Counted from the stretch's first letter, positions 48,825-58,163 are shown. The stretch is 64,000 bases of DNA from Fodinibacter sp963834965 (GCA_963834965.1 CAWIEI010000001.1:62001-126000), one strand, 5' to 3'. Notes: a model not told the origin generated them from the sequence alone. A program made the numbers and translations.

Positions 48825-49793
48825 GTGCGAGCACAGACGCTGGTCAGCGCGGCTGAGCGCGCCGTGGCCGCTTCGAGCAGGAGCCAGCGCCAGCAGGCGT
48901 GGCCAGCCATCACCGCTGCGGTCCTGGCGTACGCCGCCGGCGACGCGTTCGGGGTCGCGTACGAGTTCCTTCCCGAGCCGGTTGGGGTCGACGTCACGTC
49001 GATCGGCGCGCGTGCCGACTGGCCGCACGGGGGCGTCAGCGACGACACGTTGCTGAGTCTGCTCACCATCGGCTCGGCCACGGTGTACGACCCTGAGGGC
49101 TCTGCGACGTCGTTCGTGCACGAGCTGCGCCGAGCCGTTCCGCGGTTGCGTGGCCTGGGGCCGACCACCCGGTCAGCCCTGGGCCTGCCGGTCGCGGCTC
49201 ATGAGGCAGCACTCGTCGGTGCCACCAACGGAGCGATGATGCGTACCGCGCTCCTGGGGCTGGCGTTCGACCCTCGTGACGACGTCAGGCGCCGCGCCCT
49301 GGTCCGCGCGATGGCCGAGGCCACCCATCCCGACCCCACGTCGTCGATCTGTGCCGTGGCCGCGTCGAGGCTGTTCGCCGTCGTCGCCTCGGATCTCGCC
49401 GCCGACGACCTTGCTCGGGTCCTGTGGGGCGAAGCGGATGCCGTGCGCAGGCCGGGTGTCGATGTCGACGCCCTGCGCCGGCTCGACGAGTGGTCACCGT
49501 CCGCGTACGGGGTCTCGCTGAGCCCGATCGACACCCTCCTGGCCGTCACGTCCGTGGCCACCGAGGCTCGCACCTGCCTGGAGGCCTACGAGCGGGCCTG
49601 CGAGATGGGCGGCGACACCGACACCGTGAGCGCCCTCGCTGCCGCACTCGTGGCAGCACGGTCCCCCCAGACCTGTGAACTCTTCGCCATCCCCTGGATC
49701 GACGACGTCGACTGGGCCGAGATCCCCCAGGCATCCGAGGCGATGGTCACCCTGTTCACGCTGCGGCGAGCCAGCCAGGAGCGATATGCATGA
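48825..49793 (+). CDS. ADP-ribosylglycohydrolase family protein
   Basis: A 322-residue all-helical ARH/DraG-family protein. The metal-site motifs are AYAAGDAFGVAYEF near the start, GGVSDDTLLSLL (SDDT) and CEMGGDTDTVSALAAAL (GGDTDT). DraG-type enzymes remove ADP-ribose from proteins, and others cleave small N-glycosides. GTG 48825 is 2 bases after the transporter stop, and it overlaps the PfkB kinase gene by 4 bases. The tight linkage to a sugar kinase hints at small-molecule turnover. Confidence 0.87.
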   Translation: MRAQTLVSAAERAVAASSRSQRQQAWPAITAAVLAYAAGDAFGVAYEFLPEPVGVDVTSIGARADWPHGGVSDDTLLSLLTIGSATVYDPEGSATSFVHELRRAVPRLRGLGPTTRSALGLPVAAHEAALVGATNGAMMRTALLGLAFDPRDDVRRRALVRAMAEATHPDPTSSICAVAASRLFAVVASDLAADDLARVLWGEADAVRRPGVDVDALRRLDEWSPSAYGVSLSPIDTLLAVTSVATEARTCLEAYERACEMGGDTDTVSALAAALVAARSPQTCELFAIPWIDDVDWAEIPQASEAMVTLFTLRRASQERYA

Positions 49794-50632
49794 GTGACGC
49801 GCGACGGGTCTGGATCGTCGGCCCGACCGCGTGGGACACCGTCGTCTACGTCGACCGGTACCCGATCGCCGGCCGCTTCACCCAGTGCCGCATCACGATC
49901 GAGCGTCCCGGTGGCTCCGCGGCCAACGTCGCCCAGGCGTTGGCCACGGCAGGCATCGAGACCGGGTTCGTCACGACGATCGGCGACGATGCGATCGGCC
50001 AGCGGCTGCGGTCTACCCTGGCGGCCAGCAGGATTGCCCACCTGGTGATCAACCGCACGCCGGGCGAGTCGGACCACGTCCTGGTGCTGGTCGACGATGA
50101 GGGCGAACGGACGATCCTGGGGCTCTCACCGACAACGTTGCACCACATCAGCTCTCGAGACGCACCCTTCGAGCCCGGCGACATCGTCGTCTTCGTCGTG
50201 TGGCACGACCACTTCCTCGACGACCTCGATTCGGCCCGGGACCGCGGGTGCACGACGATCGTCGGCCTCGCCGCCCTCGACAACCCGGCAGTCACAGCAG
50301 ACATCGCCTTCGGCTCTCGCAGTGACCTCGTCGGCGACGTGGGCCCAGCGCTCCACCGGGCGCGATTCAGCAGGATCGTCGTGACATCCGGGCCGGAGGG
50401 TGCCCTCCAGCTGGACGGCAACGGCGCGCAACGGCAGGCGGCACTTCCCACCTCCGTGGTCGACTCCACGGGCGCGGGAGACGCCTTCCTGGCCGGTTAC
50501 CTCGCGATGTACGCACGAGGCGCCGTCGATGGGGTGCGGGCACTCGAAGCCGGTGCGCGGTGGGCAGCGATCACGGTGGCCCACGAGGGCTCGATCCCGC
50601 CGGACTGGAGGCAGGTCGGCATCGCCACCTGA
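49790..50632 (+). CDS. PfkB-family carbohydrate kinase (ribokinase-like)
   Basis: A 280-residue ribokinase-fold kinase. The sugar side has RPGGSAANVAQALATAG, and the catalytic signature is DSTGAGDAFLAGYLAMYARG with the base Asp. The length is typical of ribokinase or nucleoside kinases. ATG 49790 overlaps the ADP-ribosylglycohydrolase stop (ATGA). The substrate could be a ribose-containing product of that hydrolase; this is inference. Confidence 0.87.
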   Translation: MSDARRVWIVGPTAWDTVVYVDRYPIAGRFTQCRITIERPGGSAANVAQALATAGIETGFVTTIGDDAIGQRLRSTLAASRIAHLVINRTPGESDHVLVLVDDEGERTILGLSPTTLHHISSRDAPFEPGDIVVFVVWHDHFLDDLDSARDRGCTTIVGLAALDNPAVTADIAFGSRSDLVGDVGPALHRARFSRIVVTSGPEGALQLDGNGAQRQAALPTSVVDSTGAGDAFLAGYLAMYARGAVDGVRALEAGARWAAITVAHEGSIPPDWRQVGIAT

Positions 50633-50839
50633 GCCGGCGACGGCCTTCCCATCGTGACGGGGTTGCTGGCATGGACCGAACGTGGTGCGTGGTCGTGGAC
50701 TGGAACCATCCTGTTCACCACGAAGCTCTGTGGCCCGAGGATCCTCGGCCTCATCGGCGAACGGCAACGGCATCCACGAGCACCCCGACACCCCCTAGGG
50801 TGGGGCGCACCGGACTCGGAAGCAGTGAGGGGTGCCGCA

Positions 50840-51670
50840 ATGGGTTTCCTCAGCAACCTCGTCGATGCCGTGCGTCGCGGCTTCGCTCAGGCCTCGGGTG
50901 CGGTGACTGCAGCGACCGCCGCCCTCAGCGGCCACCGGGTCGCGACCCGGGTCGAGCCGTCACCGGGCCAGCCCTCCTCGATCGGGCAGGTCATCGAGGA
51001 GATGCGGCTGCTGGGTGCGACGATGGCGGCGAGTGACGGCGTCGGGGACTTCCACCGCATGTACCTGCACGTCACCGAGCTCGTCGGCGCGGCCGCAGCA
51101 GCACGTTCCTTCCGGGACGTCGCCTTCACGGAGCGCCTCGACTGTGTCTTCGCCGGCCTGTACCTCGACGCCTGCCGCGCATCCGACCAGACCCGCAGCA
51201 GCGCCTGGCAGCCGCTGTTCGCCCTGCGGGCGCAGCCGGGCACGGCACCGCTGCAGTACGCCCTGGCCGGGATGAACGCCCACATCAACTTCGACCTCGG
51301 CCTCGCGCTCGTGCGCACCTGTCGGCAGCTTGGGCGGACGCTCGACTCGCCGGGGGTGCGCGAAGACTTCCTCGCCATCAACGACCTGCTCGGCGCCGCC
51401 GTCCAGGAGGTGCGCGAGTCCTTCCTCGCCGGGGTTGCCCTGGACGCCGACCGTGCTGCGGCACCGGCGCTCAACGTCGTGGGGGGCTGGAGCATCGAGG
51501 CCGCCCGGGATGCCGCGTGGGTCAGTGCCGCGGTGCAGTGGACACTGCAGGACCAGGCCGACGCCTACGCGGCGTACCTGAGCTCACGGGCATCCATGGT
51601 CGGCTTGGTCTCTCGGCAGCTGCTCACACCGGTGATCCTCCCCGAGCCGGTGCCGGGCACCGGCACCTGA
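50840..51670 (+). CDS. DUF5995 family protein
   Basis: A 276-residue helical protein. The conserved piece is LQYALAGMNAHINFDLGLAL with His residues that may bind a metal. Further upstream is IGQVIEEMRLLGATMA. The family is widespread in actinobacteria and its activity is unknown. A TAGGGT -10 box at 50802-50807 and GAGGGG before ATG 50840 mark its own promoter. Confidence 0.72.
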   Translation: MGFLSNLVDAVRRGFAQASGAVTAATAALSGHRVATRVEPSPGQPSSIGQVIEEMRLLGATMAASDGVGDFHRMYLHVTELVGAAAAARSFRDVAFTERLDCVFAGLYLDACRASDQTRSSAWQPLFALRAQPGTAPLQYALAGMNAHINFDLGLALVRTCRQLGRTLDSPGVREDFLAINDLLGAAVQEVRESFLAGVALDADRAAAPALNVVGGWSIEAARDAAWVSAAVQWTLQDQADAYAAYLSSRASMVGLVSRQLLTPVILPEPVPGTGT

Positions 51671-51890
51671 CGAGACCGAGCCCACCGGGCCGGTAGTGAC
51701 CCGGTTGAGCCATAGCGGATTCCCCCGCCGACCGGCCATCCTTGGCCTCGCGGACCTCACGCGCAGTGGTCCGGAGGCGTGTCCCGCGAAAGGAGGGGAC
51801 CGGCCGGGAAGTCGCACCCGTCATCGACCTGACGAACACCGAAGGGCCCGGGGGTAACCGGACCAGGCGCACCACCCGAGAGGCCCACCG

Positions 51891-52445
51891 ATGGCCCGTA
51901 CCGCAGCTGTTCACCACCACCGCCCTCCCTGGCATGTCCTCGGGCTCCCACCGGCACGTTCTGCGGCTCAGGTCACCGGATGGCGCTATGTGGTGCTCGA
52001 GGAGATCATCGACGACGTCGCCCTGCTGCGGCGCTGGCGGTGGCCCGCGGCCGACGAGCTCGGGCACCTGGTCTGGGCGGACGTCGCGCAGCAGGACTGC
52101 ACGACCACCCCCGTCGGCGTGTTGCGTGACCAGCTGTACGGGCCGAGCGGGCTGCACCGCGCTCCGCGCATCGGGGACACCTTCGCCGTCATCGCCGACA
52201 CCGCCGCCCGGCGCTGGCCCGCCAGCACCCGGAACCTGCGCCCACTGCTGAGCGGACGGGTCTTCGACGTGTCGGCAGAGGCACGGTTGGCGGCCCGGCT
52301 CGCATACCAGGGCTCCCTCGCCGCGGTGCTGCCGGCGCCCGGGTCCCCGGATGCGGGTGCGCCAGGCGGCGCCGCCCCGCGAAGACATCGGGCGCCCGAA
52401 CTGACCGTCGCCCCGCCGCGGCTGACCCGGAGTGGGACACGATGA
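51891..52445 (+). CDS. Unknown protein coupled to an MBL-fold hydrolase
   Basis: A 184-residue protein I cannot place in a family. It has a folded middle part (GWRYVVLEEIIDDVALLRRW to WPASTRNLRPLLSGRVFDV) and a Pro/Ala/Arg-rich disordered tail. The stop overlaps the next ATG (ATGA), so it is made together with the metallo-beta-lactamase-fold protein. The start at ATG 51891 has only a weak GAGG site. It could be a regulator or a partner subunit. Confidence 0.6.
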   Translation: MARTAAVHHHRPPWHVLGLPPARSAAQVTGWRYVVLEEIIDDVALLRRWRWPAADELGHLVWADVAQQDCTTTPVGVLRDQLYGPSGLHRAPRIGDTFAVIADTAARRWPASTRNLRPLLSGRVFDVSAEARLAARLAYQGSLAAVLPAPGSPDAGAPGGAAPRRHRAPELTVAPPRLTRSGTR

Positions 52446-53734
52446 CCGCCACCACTCCGGTGGCCGCGGTGCCCGTCGTCGGAACCGTCCCCGAGGCCAC
52501 GCTCGCCGCACCCGAGCCCGCACCCGGTGCCCTGCTGCGAGCGCTGCACGACGACCCGAATGCGATGGTGTACTTCCTGCTCAACGTCGGTGACGGGGAC
52601 ACCCAGCTCATCCTGCTTCCTCCCGACAGTGGCGACGGCATCCGCCGCCTGGTCATCGTCGACGTCGCGACGGCCAGCAAGCTGCCCGCGCTGATCGACG
52701 CGCTGCACGGAGCCGACGACCCGAACCACCCCGGAGACCCTGACCGCAGGCTCATCGAAACCCCCGGCAGCCCCGGCCAGATCCGCCTGCTCGTGGCCAC
52801 CCACCCGCACTACGACCACATCGGCGGGATGAGCGACCTGCTCGACCACTTCAACGGCCCCAACGGGTGCGTCGACCAGTTCTGGGACCCCGGCTACTAC
52901 ACCCCCACGCCCGCCTTCCACGACATCATGGCCAAGCTGGAGACGAGCCCGTGGGTCCGCCGGCTGCAACCCACCTCCGGTACGAGCCTCTACCTCGACA
53001 CCGTCAAGGTCACCGTCCTCGGGCCCGGCATCGGGCTGCGCAACCGGTTCGACACGTACGGCGTCGGCATCAACGACAGCTCGATCACGCTGATGATCAC
53101 CTACCCGGCCACCGCCCTCTACGCCGAGCCCGACCCACGACGCGGACGAACCAACCGCCGGGTCAGCGACACCCCGAGCCACCGGCTGCTGCTCGGCGGT
53201 GACGCCCAGTTCACGTCCTGGGCCCAGGCCACGATCGACTTCCCGGCCCTCGCCCAGGAGCAGGACCCGACCCTGGCCAAGGAGCTCCAGGCCGCCCGCG
53301 GCCAGGACTACCTGAGCGCCGACCTGTTCAAGCTCTCCCACCACGCCTCCAAGCACGGCATCAACCTCGAGCTCCTCGAACGCGTCTCGGCGCCCACCGT
53401 CCTGGTGTCCTCGGTCGCCGGAGGCGGAAGCTACGGCTTCCCCCACGCGCTGGCCATGGAGGCCGCCCGCGAGGCCCGACAGGCCATCGCCTCGAACGGT
53501 AACCCCCGCCAGGCCGACGACGCGCTCGGCATCCACATCACCGGAAGCCGAACCGACGCCGGCAACGTCTGCGGGTCCGTCGCCGTGCTCATCCCCAGCA
53601 ACCCGAGGCAGCAGATGCGGTTCTTCCGCCTCATGGACACCCCGACCGCCAAGATCACCCTCGACTCGGCCCGAGCGGTACGCCCGCGCAAGGCGCTGAA
53701 GCCACCGCCACAGCCGCAGTCGGATCCGTCGTGA
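52442..53734 (+). CDS. Metallo-beta-lactamase-fold hydrolase
   Basis: A 430-residue MBL-fold protein. The metal motif is THPHYDHIGGM (His121, His123, Asp125, His126); later ligands are probably in LLLGGDAQF (Asp) and KLSHHASKHG (His). The order and the closing HHASKHG resemble ComEC-like competence hydrolases. Here the N-terminus is soluble, so it is a free enzyme. The substrate could be a nucleic acid or a phosphodiester. It is translationally coupled to the unknown protein upstream. Confidence 0.8.
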   Translation: MTATTPVAAVPVVGTVPEATLAAPEPAPGALLRALHDDPNAMVYFLLNVGDGDTQLILLPPDSGDGIRRLVIVDVATASKLPALIDALHGADDPNHPGDPDRRLIETPGSPGQIRLLVATHPHYDHIGGMSDLLDHFNGPNGCVDQFWDPGYYTPTPAFHDIMAKLETSPWVRRLQPTSGTSLYLDTVKVTVLGPGIGLRNRFDTYGVGINDSSITLMITYPATALYAEPDPRRGRTNRRVSDTPSHRLLLGGDAQFTSWAQATIDFPALAQEQDPTLAKELQAARGQDYLSADLFKLSHHASKHGINLELLERVSAPTVLVSSVAGGGSYGFPHALAMEAAREARQAIASNGNPRQADDALGIHITGSRTDAGNVCGSVAVLIPSNPRQQMRFFRLMDTPTAKITLDSARAVRPRKALKPPPQPQSDPS

Positions 53735-53831
53735 GGATGCCGGGGTCGGCGAGGCTGGCGCTCGACCCTCGTGATGTGCCACCGTCGTGGGGCGGCACCG
53801 CGATGCACCACCGCCGGAAGGGAGCGTCGAC

Positions 53832-54200
53832 GTGCTCGATGAGGCTTCGCAGGTCGCGTTCGTCGGGGTGACTGACCTGGAGCGCGCCGAGCGCTTCTAT
53901 GGGGGCGTTCTCGGGCTCGACCTGGTCGACGCGCGGCCCTTCGCCCTCGTGCATGACACGCCCGCGAACCACCTGCGCATCACGTTGGTGTCGGAGGTGC
54001 GCCCGGCGCCCTACACGGTGCTGGGCTGGACCGTCACCGACCTGGAGGGCGAGATCGACCGTCTCGTCGCTGCCGGCATCCGGTTCAACCGCTACGACGG
54101 CATGGCTCAGGACGACCGCGGCATCTGGACCGCACCGAGCGGCGCCCGGATCGCCTGGTTCGACGACCCCGACGGCAACAACCTCTCCCTCCAGGCCTGA
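53832..54200 (+). CDS. VOC-superfamily (glyoxalase/bleomycin-resistance fold) protein
   Basis: A 122-residue protein with two beta-alpha-beta-beta-beta modules: FVGVTDLERAERFYGGVLGL and VTDLEGEIDRLVAAGIRFN with FDDPDGNNLSLQ at the end. The Glu/His metal set is incomplete at the first position, so it could be a binding protein rather than an enzyme. GTG 53832 has GAAGGGAG upstream. Confidence 0.8.
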   Translation: MLDEASQVAFVGVTDLERAERFYGGVLGLDLVDARPFALVHDTPANHLRITLVSEVRPAPYTVLGWTVTDLEGEIDRLVAAGIRFNRYDGMAQDDRGIWTAPSGARIAWFDDPDGNNLSLQA

Positions 54201-54276
54201 CGCGGCAGCCGAGGCGCTGGCCCGGGCCGGAACGGCAGGCCAGCCCTGGGCCAAACGCAAACTCCCGCAGCCGGGT

Positions 54277-55173
54277 TCAGCGGGTGGGAGGGGCAGGCGC
54301 CATGAAGACCGGCACCGGTGAGGAGCGGAGGATCTTCGAGGCCCGTGAACCGAGGAAGAGCCGAGCGGCCGGAGCCGACGAGCTCGGTCCGATGACCAGC
54401 AGGTCGCCGTCGCGCCACTCGACGTCAGCGATGGCCTTGGCCCACGAGATTCCCTCCCCGACGACGAGGGTCCGGGCGAGACGCTCGGCCAGGGCGGGGT
54501 CGCCGTCCTCGACCTCGGCGCGCAGGGCACTCTTCGTGCGCTCCACCCACTGCTCGACGACGAGCTCGTCGGCGGACTCCTCGACGCTGCCGTAGAGCCG
54601 CTTGGGAGGCCGGACGGCGAACGACACGGCGCGCAGGGTCGCGCCTGCTGCCTCGGCGACCTGAGCCCCGACGGCGGCCACGTGGGCCACTCCGGCCGAC
54701 CCCCCCACGCCGATGCTCACCCGGCGGACGTGCGAGCTCGATGTGCTGCGGTAGCCCCGTGGGGCCAGCAGCACCGGCAGGGCGGCCGAGTGCGCGAGCC
54801 GGTTGGTGACGCTGCCGAGGGAGATCCGACCCAAGGGCCCCTTGCCCGACGAGCCGAGCACCAGGGCGGACGCATCGACGTCGGTGGCGACCTCGAGCAG
54901 CCCGACGGGGATCGAGGGGGCCACCCGCACCTCGAAGGTCGCGCTGATGCCGGGTGGGAGGCCGGCGCGGGCCCGGTCGAGGACCGACTGCCCCCAGGCG
55001 GTGAGCGGCCCGAGGTAGTTCCCGTCGACGAGCTCCGGTGCACCAGCGGCGTGCGGGGTCGTCACGACGACCGCCACCACGAGGGGCTCGTCGATCGAGC
55101 GGGAGAGCATGCTGGCCAGCTCGAGCGCCGACGTGCCGCTGTCCTGCGCCGTGTAGGCGACGGCGATCGTCAC
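54277..55173 (-). CDS. Tandem universal stress protein
   Basis: A 298-residue protein with two Usp domains. The first begins IAVAYTAQDSGTSALELASM and carries VLGSSGKGPLGRISLGSVTN, the ATP-binding G-2x-G-9x-G(S/T) pattern. The second is RVSIGVGGSAGVAHVAAVG and ends VIGPSSSAPAARLFLGSRAS. GTG 55173 lies 3 bases after the permease stop, so it is made with that transporter. It may couple transport to energy or nucleotide state. Confidence 0.87.
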   Translation of the reverse strand: MTIAVAYTAQDSGTSALELASMLSRSIDEPLVVAVVVTTPHAAGAPELVDGNYLGPLTAWGQSVLDRARAGLPPGISATFEVRVAPSIPVGLLEVATDVDASALVLGSSGKGPLGRISLGSVTNRLAHSAALPVLLAPRGYRSTSSSHVRRVSIGVGGSAGVAHVAAVGAQVAEAAGATLRAVSFAVRPPKRLYGSVEESADELVVEQWVERTKSALRAEVEDGDPALAERLARTLVVGEGISWAKAIADVEWRDGDLLVIGPSSSAPAARLFLGSRASKILRSSPVPVFMAPAPPTR

Positions 55174-55176
55174 CGC

Positions 55177-56994
55177 TCAGGCCCGCACGGTGAGCGAGGC
55201 GGCCTCGACGTGGGTCACCGGCAGACCGAGCTCGCTGGCGCGGTCGACGACTTCGAACCGCTGCCAGATCGAGTCGCTGGCGGGAAGGGTCACGATGACG
55301 ATCTGGTCCGGATCGAACTGCGTCACGGCCGCCCGCAGCGCCCGCAGCGGTCGCTGGTCGCCGAGCCCGCCGGTGGCGTCGAGGTGGCGTTCCCGGAGAG
55401 ACTCGAGCGTGCGGTCCAACCGCGCCTGCGCGGCCTGGGTGGTGGCGTCCCGCACCGACACGGCACCGTGCGTCGAGGCGGTGCCGGTCTCGACGGCGCT
55501 GGCCGGGACACAGACGTAGTACGTCGCCTTGCCCATCGAGTCGATGCGTTGCAGCTCGTTCGTCAGCTCGTCGGCCTCGAGGGTCTGGTTCGCCAGGACG
55601 AGCACCCGGCGCGCCTCACCGGTCGGCTCGTTCACGACGCGCGCGGGCAGTCGAGCGATGCGGGCCTTGTTCACGAAGTACAGGACGAGCACCACGCCGA
55701 ACGACGCGAGGCTGAGCACGAGCTGGATCCGCACGTCTGCGGTGAGCCCCATCTGCACCAGCACCAGCACGATGCCGAGAGCGGTGAGGACGGACAGCGC
55801 CGGGAACCACCACATCTTCACTTTCAGCGTCGACTCGTCGGCCCGGTACCTCAGGATGATCTGCGAGACGGCGATGAGCAGGTAGACGAAGAGGATGACG
55901 GCGCCGGAGGAGTTCAGCAGGAACGAGAACACGGTGTCGGGGGAGACCGCCGCCATGATGACGGCGAGGAAGCCGACGACGGACGAGGACAGGATCGCCA
56001 CCATCGGCACACCGCGCGAGTTCACCGCCACCATCGACGCGGGGGCCTCGCGGCGGGCTGCGAGCACGAAGAGCATCCGGGATGCCGTGTAGAGGCCCGA
56101 GTTGAGGCAGGAGAGCACGGCGGTCAGCACGACGGCGTTCATGATGTCATCGGCGTAGGGGATGCCAATCTCCTGGAACGCCGCGACGAAGGGGGACGCC
56201 TCCAACGTCGCGGAGTTCCACGGCAGGATGACGGCGAGCAGGAAGACCGAGCCGACGAAGAAGATCGCGATGCGGGTGATCACCGAGTTCGCCGCCTTGG
56301 AGACGGCCCGCTCGGGGTTGTCGGACTCGGCGGCCGCGATGGTGGCGATCTCGGCGCCCACCATCGAGAAGATCACCGTCACCACCCCGGCCGTGACCGC
56401 GAGCCCGCCGTTGGGGAAGAAGCCGCCGTGCGCCGTGAGGTTGCTCAAGTTGAGGTCGGTGTTGGGCCAGATCCCGAGCACGAAGAGTGAGCCGACGGCA
56501 AGGAACACGATGATGGCCGCAACCTTGATCCCCGCGAACCAGAACTCGAACTCGCCGAACGAGGAGACCGAGATGAGGTTGGTCCCCGTCATGAGGAGCA
56601 TGAGCACGAGGCTGAGCGTCCAGGTCGGCACCCCGGGGAGCCAGAAGTTGAGGACCTTGGCTCCCGCGACGGCCTCGAAGCCGACGACGATGACCCAGAA
56701 GTACCAGTACAGCCAGCCGACGGAGAAGCCGGCCCAGTTCCCGAGCGCCTTGCGGGAGTAGTCGGCGAAGGAGCCCGTGGAGGGATTGGCCACGGCCATC
56801 TCGGCGAGCATCCGCATGACCAGGATGATGAGGATGCCGCACAGGGCGTAGGTGAGGAAGGCCGCTGGCCCGGTGTCGTGGATGACCGTGCCCGACCCGA
56901 CGAACAGGCCGGCCCCGATGACCCCACCCATGGCGATCATGGTCAGCTGCCGCTGGTTGAGCGCCTTGCTCAGCTGCGGGCCCGCCCCGGACAC
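55177..56994 (-). CDS. APC-superfamily amino-acid permease with Usp-like C-terminal tail
   Basis: A 605-residue protein. The first 460 residues form an APC transporter of the GABA/aromatic permease type with 12 helices, starting MIAMGGVIGAGLFVGSG and containing SFADYSRKALGNWAGFSVGW. The last 145 residues are soluble (ARRVLVLANQTLEADELTNE to RFEVVDRASELGLPVTHVEA) and resemble a Usp fold. GTG 56994 is used. A separate tandem Usp gene follows directly. The substrate amino acid is not predictable. Confidence 0.87.
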   Translation of the reverse strand: MSGAGPQLSKALNQRQLTMIAMGGVIGAGLFVGSGTVIHDTGPAAFLTYALCGILIILVMRMLAEMAVANPSTGSFADYSRKALGNWAGFSVGWLYWYFWVIVVGFEAVAGAKVLNFWLPGVPTWTLSLVLMLLMTGTNLISVSSFGEFEFWFAGIKVAAIIVFLAVGSLFVLGIWPNTDLNLSNLTAHGGFFPNGGLAVTAGVVTVIFSMVGAEIATIAAAESDNPERAVSKAANSVITRIAIFFVGSVFLLAVILPWNSATLEASPFVAAFQEIGIPYADDIMNAVVLTAVLSCLNSGLYTASRMLFVLAARREAPASMVAVNSRGVPMVAILSSSVVGFLAVIMAAVSPDTVFSFLLNSSGAVILFVYLLIAVSQIILRYRADESTLKVKMWWFPALSVLTALGIVLVLVQMGLTADVRIQLVLSLASFGVVLVLYFVNKARIARLPARVVNEPTGEARRVLVLANQTLEADELTNELQRIDSMGKATYYVCVPASAVETGTASTHGAVSVRDATTQAAQARLDRTLESLRERHLDATGGLGDQRPLRALRAAVTQFDPDQIVIVTLPASDSIWQRFEVVDRASELGLPVTHVEAASLTVRA

Positions 56995-57318
56995 CTCAGG
57001 CCCCCTCGGAGACAGCAGCTGGGCTGGATGGGGCGTAGCGAGACATGGTCATTCCCCTCGATCGAAGTTCCCTGGTGTCCGGGTCCCACGTCAGTGGGTG
57101 AGCCGGCAATGTACGACCGTCACTTCGCAAACCGTGGTTCACCGTACTCCCGCTCGTCGCACCCGGCGTGGTGAGAGCCCCGCTGATTTCGACCGGCGCC
57201 GACCGGATGCCGACGCGTCTCCTGGACGCGTGGATGCGTCCGCTGGACGGAGGCGCCCCCGGGCCGGGTCGGTGAGGCTGGCGGCTCCATCCACCACACC
57301 CGCAGCTCAGGAGAGATC
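56995..57318. other. Divergent intergenic region, no gene seen
   Basis: The 324 bp between the permease start and the ABM-like fragment hold no supported gene. It must contain the permease promoter on the minus strand and a plus-strand promoter. Near 57209-57246 are several GACGCG/CGCGTC and GGATGC pieces that can pair weakly. Confidence 0.35.
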
Positions 57319-57582
57319 GTGTTCGTTGCCATCCTTGACTTCTCGACGACCCGCACCGGCCGGGCCCGCGCCCTGGCCCAGCTCGAGGGGAAGCGGGCGC
57401 AGGTCCGCTCGATGCCGGGCAACATCGCCTTCCGCGTCCATGCCTCACGCGAGGACGACCGCAGCGTCACGGTCGTGCACGAGTGGTCCGACCAGGGCTC
57501 GTCCGGCGCCCTGGGCCTGGAGGCGGAGGGCCAGCGCTGGCTGCTGCCCCCGGCTCGAGCCGCTCTGGTGCGGGCCGGGCGG
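57319..57582 (+). pseudogene. ABM-domain (antibiotic biosynthesis monooxygenase fold) fragment
   Basis: The first 56 residues fit an ABM domain: MFVAILDFSTTRTGRARALA through SMPGNIAFRVHASREDDRSV and VVHEWSD. After HEWSD the usual conclusion of the domain is lost and the frame continues in non-coding-like Arg/Ser sequence. A GTG start with AGGAGAGA remains. It probably was an ABM enzyme gene whose 3' half was removed when it became joined to the following AraC sequence. Confidence 0.5.
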
Positions 57583-57584
57583 CG

Positions 57585-58160
57585 GTGCAGGTCGCGATCC
57601 CGCAGCCGGCGACCACGGCATCCGTGCTCTTCTCCGTCGACTTCGTGCCGCAACCCGTGCAGGACCTCGCCGTCTTCGACCTGGACCCCTTGGCCCGCGC
57701 TCTGCTGGCGGAGTGCGCCGGATGGCAGGAGGCCGACGAGCCGCTGCCGGCATATCCCCGCGCCATGTTCTCCGCTCTCGCCGCCGTGGCATGGCGACTG
57801 GCCGAACGGCCCAGCCTGGTCGTCGTGCCGGCAGGCCGGTCGGCCGAGGTCCGGAACGCGTTGCAGCTCACCGAGGAACGGCTTGGCGACGAGGTGCGGT
57901 TCGAGGAGGTCGCAGCCTCGGTGGTCCTCGTGCCGCGGTCGCTCGCGCGCCGCCTCGACACCGAGCTCGGCATGACCTGGCGCTCGGTCCGCCGGCGGAT
58001 GCGGGTGCTGCGGGCGATCGAACGGCTCGCCGCCGACGCCACCCCCGTCACGACGGTCGCGCACCAGGTGGGGTACGGCTCCCTGTCGGCGTCCAACTCG
58101 GCCTTTCGCGAGCTGACGGGCGCGACGCCAACGGACTACCGCGCCACGTTCAGCAGCTGA
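57585..58160 (+). CDS. AraC-family regulator, N-terminally short
   Basis: About 191 residues. The DNA-binding end reads LARRLDTELGMTWRSVRRRM, then VAHQVGYGSLSASNSAFREL and TPTDYRATF, the two HTH units of AraC proteins. The preceding part (VLFSVDFVPQPVQDLAVFDL to ALLAECAG) is the end of a cupin-type ligand domain whose core is missing. GTG 57585 is a nominal start. It may be a truncated, inactive copy, or a short regulator. Confidence 0.6.
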   Translation: MQVAIPQPATTASVLFSVDFVPQPVQDLAVFDLDPLARALLAECAGWQEADEPLPAYPRAMFSALAAVAWRLAERPSLVVVPAGRSAEVRNALQLTEERLGDEVRFEEVAASVVLVPRSLARRLDTELGMTWRSVRRRMRVLRAIERLAADATPVTTVAHQVGYGSLSASNSAFRELTGATPTDYRATFSS

Positions 58161-58163
58161 CGG

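Noticed and set aside
54682..56490. Long plus-strand open frame opposite the permease and Usp genes (602 codons)
   Set aside because: Dominated by His, Arg, Gly and Asp with no recognisable fold. The minus-strand genes have clear domains.
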